A stretch of 64,000 nucleotides of DNA, taken from NCBI GenBank assembly GCA_001939145.1, contig LSRX01000180.1, positions 452,651 through 516,650 on the forward strand, in the 5' to 3' direction. Source of the DNA: Symbiodinium microadriaticum (taxonomy: Eukaryota > Sar > Dinophyceae > Suessiales > Symbiodiniaceae). Under the pieces are notes generated by a model that was not told the origin of the DNA, searched no databases, and saw only the letters and a program-made list of their open reading frames with translations. Numbering within the stretch: the stretch's first letter is position 1; the number at the start of each line of letters is the position of its first letter. Of this stretch, positions 1 to 11,643 are shown in pieces. The translations under genes and the position numbers were made by a program.

Positions 1-517
1 GAATTAAATGAATTAATTAATTAATTCATTTAATTCGGGGCTAGGGCCGCAGAATTAAAATAATTAAATGAAGTATTGGCGCTGTGGCCAAATAGACCCC
101 AAAGGCCCTTCTCACATATATATATATATATATATGTTTTTTTTTGTTTTGTTCTTCCCTTCTGCTACATTCAGAGGAGTACGCTGTCTAATTAAAAAGT
201 GCAAACTAGCATTCTACACTCAGGAAGGAAGGCGCCTGCAAATTTGCAGTACACGCCTCTAAATCCCGGGGCAGAAAAATCTGCAACACCCAGCCTTAGC
301 GCAAGCATCGCTGCTGGATTTGGGTGTCGGTGGAGATTGACTCGGCGCCGTAGAAGGGAAAGCCGTCTCCAACCCCTGCAAAATCAAAGGGCATCACCCA
401 AGCTCAAAAGGTTCGAAGACAACCAGGCAACCGTGCTATCGCTGCCAGAACAGCAAGCACGAGTCAGCTCAACTGGCCGGGAGGCAAACTGCAGGCCGCA
501 CGCCCCTCACAACAAAT
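1..517. other. Spacer with AT repeats
   Basis: The first 40 bases form an AATTAATT-rich palindromic stretch, and an (AT)n run lies at about 114-135. I see no supportable coding sequence. The open frame at 199-555 has no recognisable features. Confidence 0.4.
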
Positions 518-1305
518 TCAAGCAGCTGTGCCTACTAACAGCCCGTAGCCACTAAGGCCACGATGCACGACATAGGGCTCCAATCGATAATGGTCGTGCC
601 GTGTTTTCTCTTCATAGTCCATGGTTGACTGAACCGAACACTCGAAGATTTTCTCGACCTCCTTCACGGTCTCGTGGACACAAAGGAAGTACTTGTTGTC
701 GAAGGAGTCGTTGGCCTCGAACTTGTTGAACTTCTCTTCCGCACCCCAGCTGTGCTTAAGCACACCATCGGTCTTGAACGGGATCTTGGCCAGGTCGGCC
801 AGCATCTCCCCGCCCAAAGCCTGCACTGGGGTGTCCGAGTATGTGGGCATGCCAATAGTATCTCATTGACGATGTCCGCCTTCGTCTTGCCGGCATCGTT
901 ATTCTGGGAGCGGTAGCTTCTGCTGATCCGCATAGCGGGCGCTGTCCGAGCACTTCTTGCCCGTGGCCTCCTCCACACGAGGCCTCGTGGCCATCCTGCT
1001 GCGGTCGGTGTCGCGGTCCGTCTCCGCGACGCGTCGCTTCAGGTCGTCGTCAGAAACTATGGCCGCGTTCTTAAGCGTGTCGTAGTGGGGAGCCCTCTGG
1101 TCGGCATCCTTCCCGTAGTCATTCTTCGCGCTGTCGAAGAACATCAATCGGATGTTGGATCTTCTTTTCTGAGAGGTCCAGGCTGCACTCGTCGCTCGTG
1201 CGGAACTTCTGGTCGGCATGGCGTGCCCACACTTCCCATCTGGGCCATGGCATTTGGGCACTGGGGCGTGGGTCCTCCAGATTCCTGACTACTGGCGATT
1301 CGGGC
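518..1305 (-). pseudogene. Frameshifted coding remnant, unknown family
   Basis: Read on the minus strand, this stretch has convincing protein-like composition but is split over several frames. One frame runs from about 1305 to 1145 (Trp/Arg-rich, ending near SEKKIQHPIDV). A second runs from about 1140 to 902 (charged; contains AKNDYGKDADQ and SDDDLKRRVAETDRD). A third is short, about 910-845 (NNDAGKTKADIVNEILLA). The last, 850-518, contains LADLAKIPFKTDGVLKHSWG and ends at a stop. The frames hand over without space for introns, so three small indels in a once continuous frame of roughly 250 codons is the simplest reading. I do not recognise the family. The alternative is sequencing indels in a live gene. 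Confidence 0.4.
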
Positions 1306-4300
1306 CCTGAGTATATGTATGCATATATATATATATACATATATACATACATATAGACATTTATATTTATATATATATACACACATACAGTAGCAAACGC
1401 TATTCCGTAGGGTCCCTGTATCATAAACTCTGATAGAATCTTTTTGTAAACCAAGATAGCCCAAAGCCCTTCTTTACGTATTACACCCAAGACTGCACTA
1501 AACCCTAAAGACCACCCTCATCTGGCTAGTCCGAAGTGTGAGAGCATAAGGACCACCCTGCAACGCCGGCTCGTCCTTGCGAAGTGGGCCCTAAACCCAC
1601 CTCGAGCATGCCTCGCCTGGAGTGTCCGAGCGTGAGCGCCACTAAGCCCTAAAAACCCAGAGCCCCAGACGCCCTAGACCCCTAAACCCGAAACCTTAAA
1701 CCCTAAACCTTCCCAGGCGGCACCAGCAAGGGCATTTTCCTTCTTGCGGCTGATCTTCCGCCTCCAGGGCCGAAGCTCGTCTTCCGGAGAGCTTTCTGCA
1801 TTGGGATATGGGCAGGGTCCCTTTAAAGGGACCTAAAAGGGTTTCAAAAGCGTTTCAAGAGGGGTACTGCAAGGGTTCAAGAGGGTTTTAGGGTCGCTGT
1901 TTTATAAGGGTGCCGAACTATTTTCGGGACCTAAGAATGCATTTAATTTAGAGAACTACCGATGTGGCATTGCTATTAGTAGCACTAGGGTTATGATTAT
2001 GATGATTCTTATTCCTGTTATGATCACTACGATTAATGCTATATCACAGAATATAGTCAGGTAGTGCGTTGCACAGCCATGAACAGTCAACTGTAGATTA
2101 TGGATGTAGTTTACGGTAATATAAGATCAGAGAATGTTGTTGAATGTTGTGTCATGTGATGTACCATAGTATAACTGTATATATATATATATATACGTAT
2201 ATATATATATATATATATGAAAATATATATACATATATACATATGTATTTATATGCCAACTTATTTCTATTGAAGAGTGTGAAAGATGGAAGCCAGTATC
2301 ATAAAGTCAACAATTATCGTGGAGTCTACTGTGGTATCTCGGAAGAAAGGTCACAATGATTATGTTATGTCTCGTTGGCTTGGGAGGGCTTGGGGGGCAG
2401 AGCTGCGAGATGGCATAGGCTGTACACGATTTAGCCCTAAGCCCCAGCCACCCAAAACCCCAAAACCCTAAGGCTAAACAGTCTGAAGTGATGCTTGCTG
2501 CTTGCCTTTGGAGAGCAAACCCTGCAACATTTCTTCTCCCATTTTTGCCAGCCTAGAGGCTTGATTTAGGCACAACTCAGTCCATGCTGAAAAGGGTGGC
2601 TTCGCCAGACGGTCAAGTTACTAAAGCTTCTGTGGGAGCCGACTCCAAGTGGGGTGCGAAGCCTGTTTGTTGCAACAGGGTAATTCTATTCTATTATAAT
2701 ATATTCGATTATAATATATATTATATTATAATCTATAAGGTAGCTGATTCAGGATCGAGGGTTCAGACTCTTGCAGCTCTCGCAACTCGGAACTCCAGGC
2801 CAGGGTTCGCAGGCACACGGCTACCTTGAACTAGTTCGAGCCCTATGCAGAAAACGGCGTTGTCACGACAAGAGAAACCCAAATGCAAAGCAAGGCAGCG
2901 TGATGCTGTGATTCTCCGCATCTTCGGTTCCCCGGATCCGCGGCAGCGCCTGGGCCAAGAACTACTGCTAAGGCTAACGCTGTTCAGTTTCAGTTTTTTT
3001 TCCCGACTGATTTGGCTAATTTCAGGTATTCTCCTCTTTTGTTTAACCCTGCTGCGATGCAGCGTTCCTGATGAAGCTCTTGTTGATCAGAACTATGATT
3101 ATGGCGATAATGATGGTGGTGGTTGATGTGGTGGCTGTAAGATGGCTAAAAGTTTGATTCCGCTCTCTTCGATAGAATGCCAGCCCTCGGTTGTTTTATT
3201 GGCACTCGTGTGCCTCCATCCCTCAGCTTCGCCGTATATCGTCGCTTCAGCAGTGCGGAAATCACCGGCAGTAAACTGAGACGTGCAAGTGCATGTTATG
3301 GAACCATTCAAGGTTTCTTCTCCTTCTTGGTGGGGTCCGGTCGACGAAGCATGTGAACCAGCCCTTCAATTGCTGCTGCGTCACTAGTAGGCGCGACGAG
3401 ATAGCGTACTTCCTTGCTCCTAGCTGTCTCGCACCCGAAGGATTGATGGACTTGGTGGTGCCGACACTCTGACAAGCAAGCTTGTGCCAAGCTTGCAATG
3501 AGGACATGCAATGCATTCGTTGGGAGAAAAGAGAGCCTGATGTACCTTTCAGGGCAGAAAAGTACCTGAACCTTTACGGCTCTATCTAGCAAGCCGATAA
3601 ATTCAATAGCCGGCTCGTTCACCCCGGGCAAGAGTCGGCGTTCCACGGTATGGCATTTGCTCATGCCTGCTTCGCTTCCGGGGGAGTGGAAGGCCATGGG
3701 ACCGCTCTTGCAAACGGTTTCAATTTGGGTTTAATTCGGTCTATAGGGGGAGGTTCTGGGTGGAAATGAAGCAACAGCCGTATCAACCATGGAAGGCTCT
3801 CAGCCACATATGTAACATCCAGCCTTGCTCAGTTTCGCCGAGGCAGGCATGAAAGGGCATTGTGTGTATTCGGAATTTAGCTCACCCAAAGACGCTTCCG
3901 AAGACAAGACGAACTCGCTAGGCCATCATTGCGCCGCCGACCATACCATCAGCCGCGGCCAAGCTGACATGGTACTATGAATACCTTCTGTATCAAACTG
4001 CTCCATTCCTTTGTATCAGGATGTGGACTACACCTTTGGGCAAGTATCTTTCGTTGATGCGAAGGCTCGGATCTGCAAGAAATCAGTGCAGCTGTCGCAG
4101 TCAAGAGGGTTGAAGAGTGGAGGGCAGCTGATGAAACCAAGAGAAGTCCAATCGAGCCCGACCTCAGGCTGATGGCTGCGTAAGCTTTGAATCCATTACG
4201 TGCCACGAAACCTTGGCAACATCTTTGCTGGAGACTGCTAGCTGCTAGCACTTCTCACGCACTTCAGCCCAGCCCAACATCCACGCCAGGTTGATTATGG

Positions 4301-6323
4301 AGGCAACTGTGGCCGCGGGGCTGCACCTGCTACATGGTTGCTTCACAGGACTCGACTTCTTGAAGCCGAGGCCCTCACCAACTCTCATATCCCAATATCA
4401 TAATGTCCCCGAGGAAAACCCTCACAAAGTCGCTATGTGAGAGAAGCTTCCTTCACTGAGGGCTTGTGGCGAGTCCATAAGCCTCTGGGTAAGGCAACAT
4501 CTCCTCGGCCGTCGGGCCCTTTGCCGTGGACAAGGGGTTGATTCAGATCCCGCACGACGAGTTGCTTGGATCTGAGAGCATCCCATAAACGAGCATGGTA
4601 GTGAGCAGGTCAGGAGCATCCCTATCAGACTCCTTACCAAGGGCAGGCAACTGCGTCAAATCAAGCATTTTGAATGTTTCGGATTTCGGATGACTTCGGG
4701 TGCCTGCAGACTAGGAATCTCGGAGTGTGAAAGACATACCTTCCCGACCTTGGCAGCTACTGATACGTTTAGGGCTTCGGGCCTAGGGTAATTAACACAC
4801 TTGGCATTGAAAACTTTACTGCCAAGTACAGCACACGTTGGTGTCCAGCTCCAACCAGTACCTGCCAGTTTGTCCTGATTCCTGAATTTGTCCGAGCGTG
4901 AGCGTCAAAACCCTGAACCCGAGTAGCTCACCTGAGGAAATCTCATGTCGTCAAGATTCACAACACCAACACAGGGGCCCTTCTGAAGTCCACTGTGCAT
5001 CTTTCAGAGACTCGGCTTTTCGTAATCATCCCTGTAAGGGTTAGTGGAAGGGTGGCCATGAGGGTGGTCATAAGTGTTAAGGATACTACAAGGCAGCCGC
5101 TAAAGGGCTTTGGGATCTTAGTGCAGGGTGTTGTATAAGAGCCGTAGAGTCGGTGGAGGCGTGGATTTGTTGGTTGAGGTTGCTTGGGATATGTTCTTGG
5201 CCAAGCTTCGTAGCCTTGATTCTTGTTCGGATTTTGTCTGGTCTTTCGGCAGGAGGGCTCGCAGTGTTCAGTTCAGTGTTTGAGGTGGATGGCCGCAGAG
5301 CGAGGATTCGGGTTATCGAAGGCTTCCCTAGACCCCTGAACTTCTGAGCCATAACTTTGGGGGTCCTAGCAGGGCCTCGGGATGTCGGGCAGTAGGCCTC
5401 ACAGCAGCTTGGACCTCGCAGGCACAACGGCTTGTAGATACAGAGGCATACCCAGGAGTCCGTGTTTGCGTCGCCCGGGGTGGCTACAACAGAAACTCTG
5501 GAATCATGCCGCTGTGCTGTGTAGACTCTGGAGACTTGCCTCGCTCCGTGCTTAACTCATCCGGCACGGCGTGTCATAACGTACCCAGGACGAAAAGACT
5601 GCGCTGGTCGAGGGCGAAGTGAAGATTGCTGGTGTGCCTTGCCTTGACTTTATTCAGGGGCGCCAGGTTGCATTGAGATAGAGCTGCCTATAATTATCAT
5701 ACTGTCACATGTTCTTACGTCGCTTGATTTGCTTGTTCGAACTTCGAGGGGAAGGCTTGAATGCTCGCGACAGGCCGTGTGTGTGAATGGTGGATGTCGT
5801 TCGATCCAGACCGTCGAGTGCTCCGCACTAAGACCTTGAACCCTGAACCGAAAGCTTTGTAAGGCATGCCACCTAACCGGCCCTAACCTCACAATCTCAC
5901 AATGAGGTCGGAATACTTACTAATAGCATTCGCTGAAACCCAGTATAAGTATGTAAGTATGGCAGAATACAACCCGAAAGACCATTCAAACTTTTGAGCC
6001 CTATATCAGGCCCCATTGAAAGCAACCTTGAAGGAACCCTTTGCTCAGAAGCTGCTTTCGGGTTGATGCTGCAGGTCCCAGGCTCCGGCGCCCCCGTCGA
6101 TCTTGACTTCTCTGCCCTTTGGCAGAGCAAGCACCTGTGAGGGTTTTGGATTTAGGGGGCTCTTGAAACGGAGGGTCCCTTGATTCAGGGTCCTGAGTAT
6201 GAGGGCCTCATGATTCAGGGTCTGTATTAGCTTTCAGTGCGTTGCGAGATTCCTGCTTCGGGTTGCTGGTTTAGCCTCGTAGCCAGGCTTTAGGAAGAGA
6301 GCTGAGTTATTTTGCACCCTACC

Positions 6324-6354
<31 letters not shown>

Positions 6355-6950
6355 TCTGTACTCTCCGGCACCTGCCGCCCAAAAGGACTGGCCTTCACCC
6401 CCTGCCCACGCAGCCCCTGCACCCAACACCTCCAAAGCCCCAAAGCCCCAAACCCGAAACCCTTCATCCGCTATGCAAAACCTGAAACCCGATATAAAGC
6501 TCGGAGCAGAAAGACATCGAGGACCTGAACCCGAAACCTTAGAGTGAAAATCCCAGTCGAGGGACATGGGGTTTCGGGCTCTAGGGTTTCGGGCTTTGGG
6601 GTTTTGGAGTTTTGGGTCCAGGGCTTCGGGTTGATGTTGTTTTGCACAGGGGAACTGTAGAGCTGTTTGGCATGAGAAGCTTATCCGCGTTTTGACGGTT
6701 CACGACTGTAAGCCCCAAAACCTGGAAAATCGCCATGTCGCAAGCCGATGGTTCAGACACGGGGTTAACTTTCCTAGGTGCTACGGCAGTCTACAGCAGA
6801 AAATGAGGAGCTTCAGCGATAATGGTCACATATGTTTGTGTTACAAGCAGAAAGATTTTGTGCAGCCGATCTGAAGCACCCCCGTTGCATTGCCCATCGA
6901 GCTTCGCCCTGAACTCAGCCCCTAAACCGAAGGAGCCAAGCCCTGCACCA
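1306..6950. other. Repeat-rich intergenic spacer
   Basis: No gene is supported here. The stretch holds (TA)n-type microsatellites at about 1319-1384, 2178-2250 and 6323-6351. It also has degenerate CCCTAAA/TTTAGGG-type heptamers at about 1495-1510, 1640-1710, 2440-2470, 6425-6480 and 6565-6625. A motif TCCGAGCGTGAGCG occurs twice, near 1625 and 4890, each time beside AACCCT-type sequence. A run of GGGTTT/AAGGG-like units lies at about 1810-1910. The short open frames here lack domains and conserved composition. Confidence 0.5.
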
Positions 6951-6957
6951 TCACATC

Positions 6958-8462
6958 ATGAAGTTCTGTTGCGCAAGCGAAGAACATCTCACCACCAATA
7001 GTCCCACAGCCTTTTCTCTAGACCCTCGCTTAGCATCCCGGAAACGTCGCATGCCTATGTGGCTTTGCTGGCTTTTGCTCCTGCCATGCTCCATGGTTGC
7101 TGGAAACTGGGTGGAGCTTACACCGCCGTCAGGTGGTCCGAGAAGACTGAGCAGGATGACAGCAGTGTGGGACCCTGTGGAGAAGGGATTGTTCTTGTTT
7201 GGAGGCCTGGGGCTAGGACCTGCTGGAGTCAGTGGATGGGGCTACCAAAATTACCTGTACTTTTACAGTGTCACCTTGAACCTTTGGAGCATCAAGTCGA
7301 GCGATGGGGCGCCAGTGGAGCGCTTCCTCCACACAGCGGTGCTGGATCCGGTGGACAGGGTGATGTACGTCTTTGGAGGTCAGAACGCGAGCGTTAACAG
7401 CAATGATGCGCAGTCGACCTTCACGGACTTATTTGCATATGATGTGGCTAATGACACTTGGACGGAGCTGACTGGCAGCAAGCCACGCTCCAGGCACACC
7501 GCAGTCTGGGACAGTAACTCACACCTCATGATCGTCTTCGGTGGCATTTCTGACGATCCCACCTTTAAATACGATGACGTGGAAGTGTATGATCCAGGCA
7601 ACGACACCTGGACCTCCCCTGCTGTGTTAGGGGCGAAGCCAGTTGGGCGCTTCGGGCATATGGCAGTCTGGGATTCGGTTTCGAGCGTGATGCTGATGTG
7701 CTGTGGACGTGGAGGGAAAAACGTTTTCATTCCATTTACCAACATGACAGACCAGACTTACAACGATTTGTGGAGCTTCTCCACACAGTATGGATGGACA
7801 CTATTGGTGGCATCTGGCAGTTTTACCCAGCGAAGGGACGCTGGGGCAATTTGGGATTCAAGCGCTCGCAAGTTCATTGGATACGGAGGTCAGTATGAAG
7901 CGGACGCAAGCATGAACACACTGTTCATCTACTCGAATGATTCTGACTGGAGCGAGTATGCACTCAGCGGGCCCGTTGGCAGCTACGGGCATGCAATATG
8001 CTGGGATCCTGATGAAAATAAAATCTATTTATATGGAGGGTTAAGTGGCAGCGGCACCCTTGATTCATTCTGGCGGTTGGACTCAGTTGTAACATCAACC
8101 TCAAGCAGTGCCACCGCCACGACATCAACTCTGAGTGTGACCTCTAGCTTCACTACTTCATCCAGCGCGACTCTCAGTTCCACAAGCACCAGCAAAACGT
8201 CCAGTCGCACGACATCCACCACGATTTCACGAACTTCCACTTCAACAGTCTCCCTGACATCCTCGTCTACTACGCAGACCCGATCCTCCACCCACAGCAC
8301 CACAGTCACCACTTCTGGCACGATTTCCAGCTCCACGACGAGAACCCAAACTTTTACCTCCACATCTACCCTGTCCACCTCGCAAACGTTGACCACCACT
8401 TCGGGGAGCAGCAGCACCACGACCACTTCGCAAACTGTGACGACCAAGTCGAGCAGCAGCAG

Positions 8463-8493
<31 letters not shown>

Positions 8494-11010
8494 ACCACCA
8501 CCACGACGAGATCAAGGTCAAGCACTGGCCTCGCAAGCTCCGCAACTGTCTCCAGCTCAACATCAACTAGCAGCTGGACTCTTACCAGCAAATCCTCAAC
8601 TTCGACTTCGACGATGCCACAAGCAAGCTCCACAAGTGCAAGTTCTACGTCGTCGGCGACAAGCAGTTCAAGTTCGTCCACAACCCTCTCAACGTCATTC
8701 ACGACAAGGAGTGAGACATCCACCGAAACTTCGATCCAGAAAGGTGCCGGAACAAGCAGCACGTCATCAAGCTCATCAGGAACAACGCCTCCCCCTACAT
8801 CTACCCCAACACTTACTTCATCTACCTCAACATCATTGACCACCAGCTCGACATGGGATGAAACCGGCGACGATGTGGCAGTGAGGCTTACAGAAGTTGA
8901 AGAAGCGGAACAAAATACTTTGCAGGGCCTTTTGTCCCTCCTCGAAGATACATCGGTGACTGCGAATGCCTCGAATGCTTCCAGTCGAGTTCTCGGCTAT
9001 GTCTTCGCAGAGGAGAAAGAAGCCGCGGTGCATGCGTGGGCCCTGGACCCTTCCTCTTCGGATGCCACGCTGACATCTGCACTGACTTTGGATGCAGACA
9101 TCGTGGGCCTGGCTGTGCCTCCAGAGTCACTGGCGCAAGTAGCAGAGCTGGCAGCCGCAGTCGGTGGCGACCAAGAGGTAGTCTTGCTCACCATCTCTAC
9201 TTTTCCGGCCACTTCTGCACTCAATGTGAGCCAGCGCGCCCTCGTCGCAGACCCGGTGCGCGTGAACTTCCGAACAGCGGGAGGCGAGCGCCTTCGGGTG
9301 CAGGGATTAAGGCAGCCGCTGGAGTTGAGGTTTCAGTATGTGGCGGCTGCCGAGGGCGGCCGTCAACTCCAGTGTGCATACTGGGACGAAGAGAATAGCC
9401 GCTGGTCACGAGATGGCGTTCAAGGTTTCGAGGGCGCGGACGAGTTTGTTTGCCTGGCCAACCACTTGACCCTCTTCGGCGTTGTCCTGGATGCAGTGGC
9501 GCAGGCCTTCCGCTGCTCCACAGCATCGGACGTTCTGTCAGCAGCCAGCTTCCAGAATATGAGCAGGACTCAGTGGCTTGCCTACCCCGCATCGATCTTC
9601 TCCTTCGTCTTTCTTGGGATTTTCCTGGCTGCCATGATTTGGGGCCTGCACCTGGATCGCAAAGCCGCCAGAGCTTTGCCTCAGTCGGATGTGGAAGCAG
9701 TCCTTCTGGTGAACCGCGCTGAGAAGAAGGTGACATGGGAACCGGATTGGCGGAAGCACCGTCACAGTGCATTCTGCTGCTGGTGTCTTGCCAAGGCCTG
9801 CGACGGACTCGCCTGGCTAGTAAGCACTATCTTCGAGTTCCAGGCCACCGATTCGCTCGCTGAGTTCGCGAGGCCACAGGAGGCTACTGTGAGCCGATGC
9901 ATAGCTTTGCTTCACTCGCAGAAAGCAGGAGCTGACCGGAAAAGCATCTCGGCAGTGCTGACATCGAGCGGCGAGCGAAAGCTCCGTCGTCGGGGTGCTC
10001 CAGAGAGTCCGCACAGCATGCAGGGGGAGCAGAGCACCACCTCCAAAGCAACGCAGGCCACTGCGGCGATGGTCCAGTCTTGGGATGTACACTCTCATGG
10101 TGTCTGGGCGGTGAATCGGTACCTGTCCGCCTCGTGGTGTCGACGGGTGATGATTCTGTTGCCTTGCTTACACCCTTGGGTGACGCTTGCACTGCTGAGC
10201 CTCTTCAAGTCTCATACGATGCGAGCTGCCTTGGTCGTTTTGAAACTTTCAACATCTGCATTTGCAAATGCCCTTTTCTTCACTACTGCAGCACAGGGGG
10301 CAGACTCCGACGACGAATGCGCAGAACAAGCCTCGCTGGGTCAGAAGCTCTTGACAGCTACTGTCGTGGGCATTTCCTCTGCGTGCATGAGTGATGTGCT
10401 AGTCATCTGTCTTGCCCTGCTTCAGCGACGCAGAATTCTAATCAGGGAACTCTGGACGGAGGAGATGAAGGCCAGGCAATTACGTCGCTGGCGCATCAGG
10501 CAACGACTCTTCTGGTGTGTTTGGACTCTGGCTTTTGTCTTCTCTATCCTCTTCATATTGTCCTTCCTTGCCAATGTAAGTGAAGCAGATGCTGCAAAAT
10601 GGCTGGAAAGCAGTGGGGTCAGTTTTCTGCAAGACCTTTTGCTCAAACCCGCGCTGATGGCCATGGGCTATGCGACGCTAACAACCTTCGTTTTGTGCTG
10701 CTCCCCGCGTGTAAAAGAGGCGATATTGATTCAGTGGATACAAGCAGATGAGGATGTCGACGAAAGCGTGGCAGAGGACACCGTTAGTGTAAGTCTTAGT
10801 TTTCCTGCTGGAGATTCGATTGGTGTGGATGAGACCGAGTCAGATCATGAAGAACTCGTCCAGTCAACGTTTCTTGGAGATCCGGCTGGTTTGGATGAGA
10901 CCGAGTCAGATCATGCGGGAATCGTTCAAACAACGTTTTTCGGAGATTCGGATGGTTCGCAGGAGACCGAATCAGCTCATGAAGAGATCGTGAAAAAAAC
11001 CTGGCTTTGA
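6958..11010 (+). CDS. Kelch / mucin-stalk / GPS polycystin-1-like membrane protein
   Basis: This is a continuous 1350-codon frame. Residues 33-50 are a signal peptide (MWLCWLLLLPCSMVAG). The ATG at 7051 (Met32) would place it at the N terminus and is the likelier start. Six kelch blades lie at about 64-110, 122-170, 179-220, 232-280, 292-331 and 343-373, with FGG/GG, WD and NDTW signatures. Residues 379-632 are an almost pure Ser/Thr stalk. Residues 637-850 look GAIN-like and end in a GPS-type site: C806-x-x-W809, W816, C832 and HLT at 836-838. Two of the usual four Cys are absent. Membrane segments lie at about 880-899, 1090-1111, 1132-1156, 1185-1207 and 1226-1249. The last four match the polycystin-1 pattern (AFANALFF, then ISSACMSDVLVICLALLQRR, then KWLESSGVSFLQDLLLKP). 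No PLAT domain or ion-channel module is visible. The protein is probably a surface receptor or adhesion protein, with autocleavage possible at L837/T838. Function in this organism is inferred. Confidence 0.85.
7051..7101 (+). other. Signal peptide with alternative start codon
   Basis: The ATG at 7051 is followed by a tryptophan/leucine-rich hydrophobic core and a small-residue cleavage region (SMVAG). The upstream 31 residues are polar and end in RKRR, which would be unusual ahead of a signal peptide. I therefore prefer the internal start. Confidence 0.55.
8092..8853 (+). repeat. Ser/Thr codon-repeat stalk region
   Basis: About 250 codons are almost all Ser (AGC, TCC, TCA) and Thr (ACC, ACG, ACA), including a CAC/ACC run near 8465-8505. 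In the protein this is a rigid O-glycosylated-type spacer between the kelch head and the GPS region. The Val/Asp-rich minus-strand frame over the same bases is only its complement. Confidence 0.7.
10795..11007 (+). repeat. Three-copy 66-bp tandem repeat at gene 3' end
   Basis: The last about 70 residues, at the cytoplasmic C terminus, consist of three copies of an acidic unit of about 22 residues (consensus TFxGDxxGxxETESxHEEIVQ). Copies two and three share most bases, so the expansion is fairly recent. The unit is Ser/Thr/Glu-rich and could be a phosphorylation or docking tail. Confidence 0.75.
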
Positions 11011-11523
11011 TGCTCTGAGGGCTTGCAGCCCTTGACTCGCGCTGAGTTGGAGACTCCGTGCTTGACGTTGCAGAAAGGTGTAGATAGTTCCATCCAGAGC
11101 ACACTGCCGGCCTGATCCCTGGTGGCAGCAGGGACAGAGAGGGGCTTGGCCTTTGAGATCGGAGATGTTTCACCCTGCAGCAACTGCGAAGCAGATGCGA
11201 GTCGCCCGAACAGCCTCGTGCGGATTTGATCCGAGTTGCGAGGGTCCGAAACATGGTGTCGTCCTGAGCCCAGTGCCCCAGGCCACTCAGGGAAGTGTCA
11301 CTGGCAGCCTGCTGCCCTCCGGCCAGTCCCTGGGCAGTACTGTTAAGTTCAGAGTTCAAGAGGGGGTCGGTTGGGGGCTTAGGGGGTTGAGCCTTTTAGG
11401 ACTTGAGATATCATGCAAGGCTCTTGGACCAACTCTCAATCCCTGGCAGTGGAGAGATGATCGAGGCCACGCTGTTGGATGCAGGCAGGGAGCATTCGAA
11501 CTCATACACTAATAAGTCTAATA

Positions 11524-11643
11524 TAGGTGCCTTAACAATTACCTATACTAATTCTTGGGGTTCCTGATAAAACGTAGTTATATCATAATATACCCCAAAA
11601 CCCAACATGCCCTAAAACCCTATTCTGATTGTTAAGGCCCCTA
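11524..11643 (+). mobile_element. MITE-like element with terminal inverted repeats (copy A)
   Basis: The left end TAGGTGCCTTAACAAT is the inverse of the right end ATTGTTAAGGCCCCTA (15 of 16 positions pair). The 120-bp interior is AT-rich with CTTGGGGTTCC and ACCCCAAAACC blocks. It encodes nothing. Cores of the same sequence recur elsewhere in the window. I see no convincing target-site duplication. Confidence 0.6.

Noticed and set aside
8025..8843. Long Val/Asp/Glu-rich frame on the minus strand
   Set aside because: It is the exact complement of the Ser/Thr stalk of the receptor gene; repetitive codons keep the antisense frame open.
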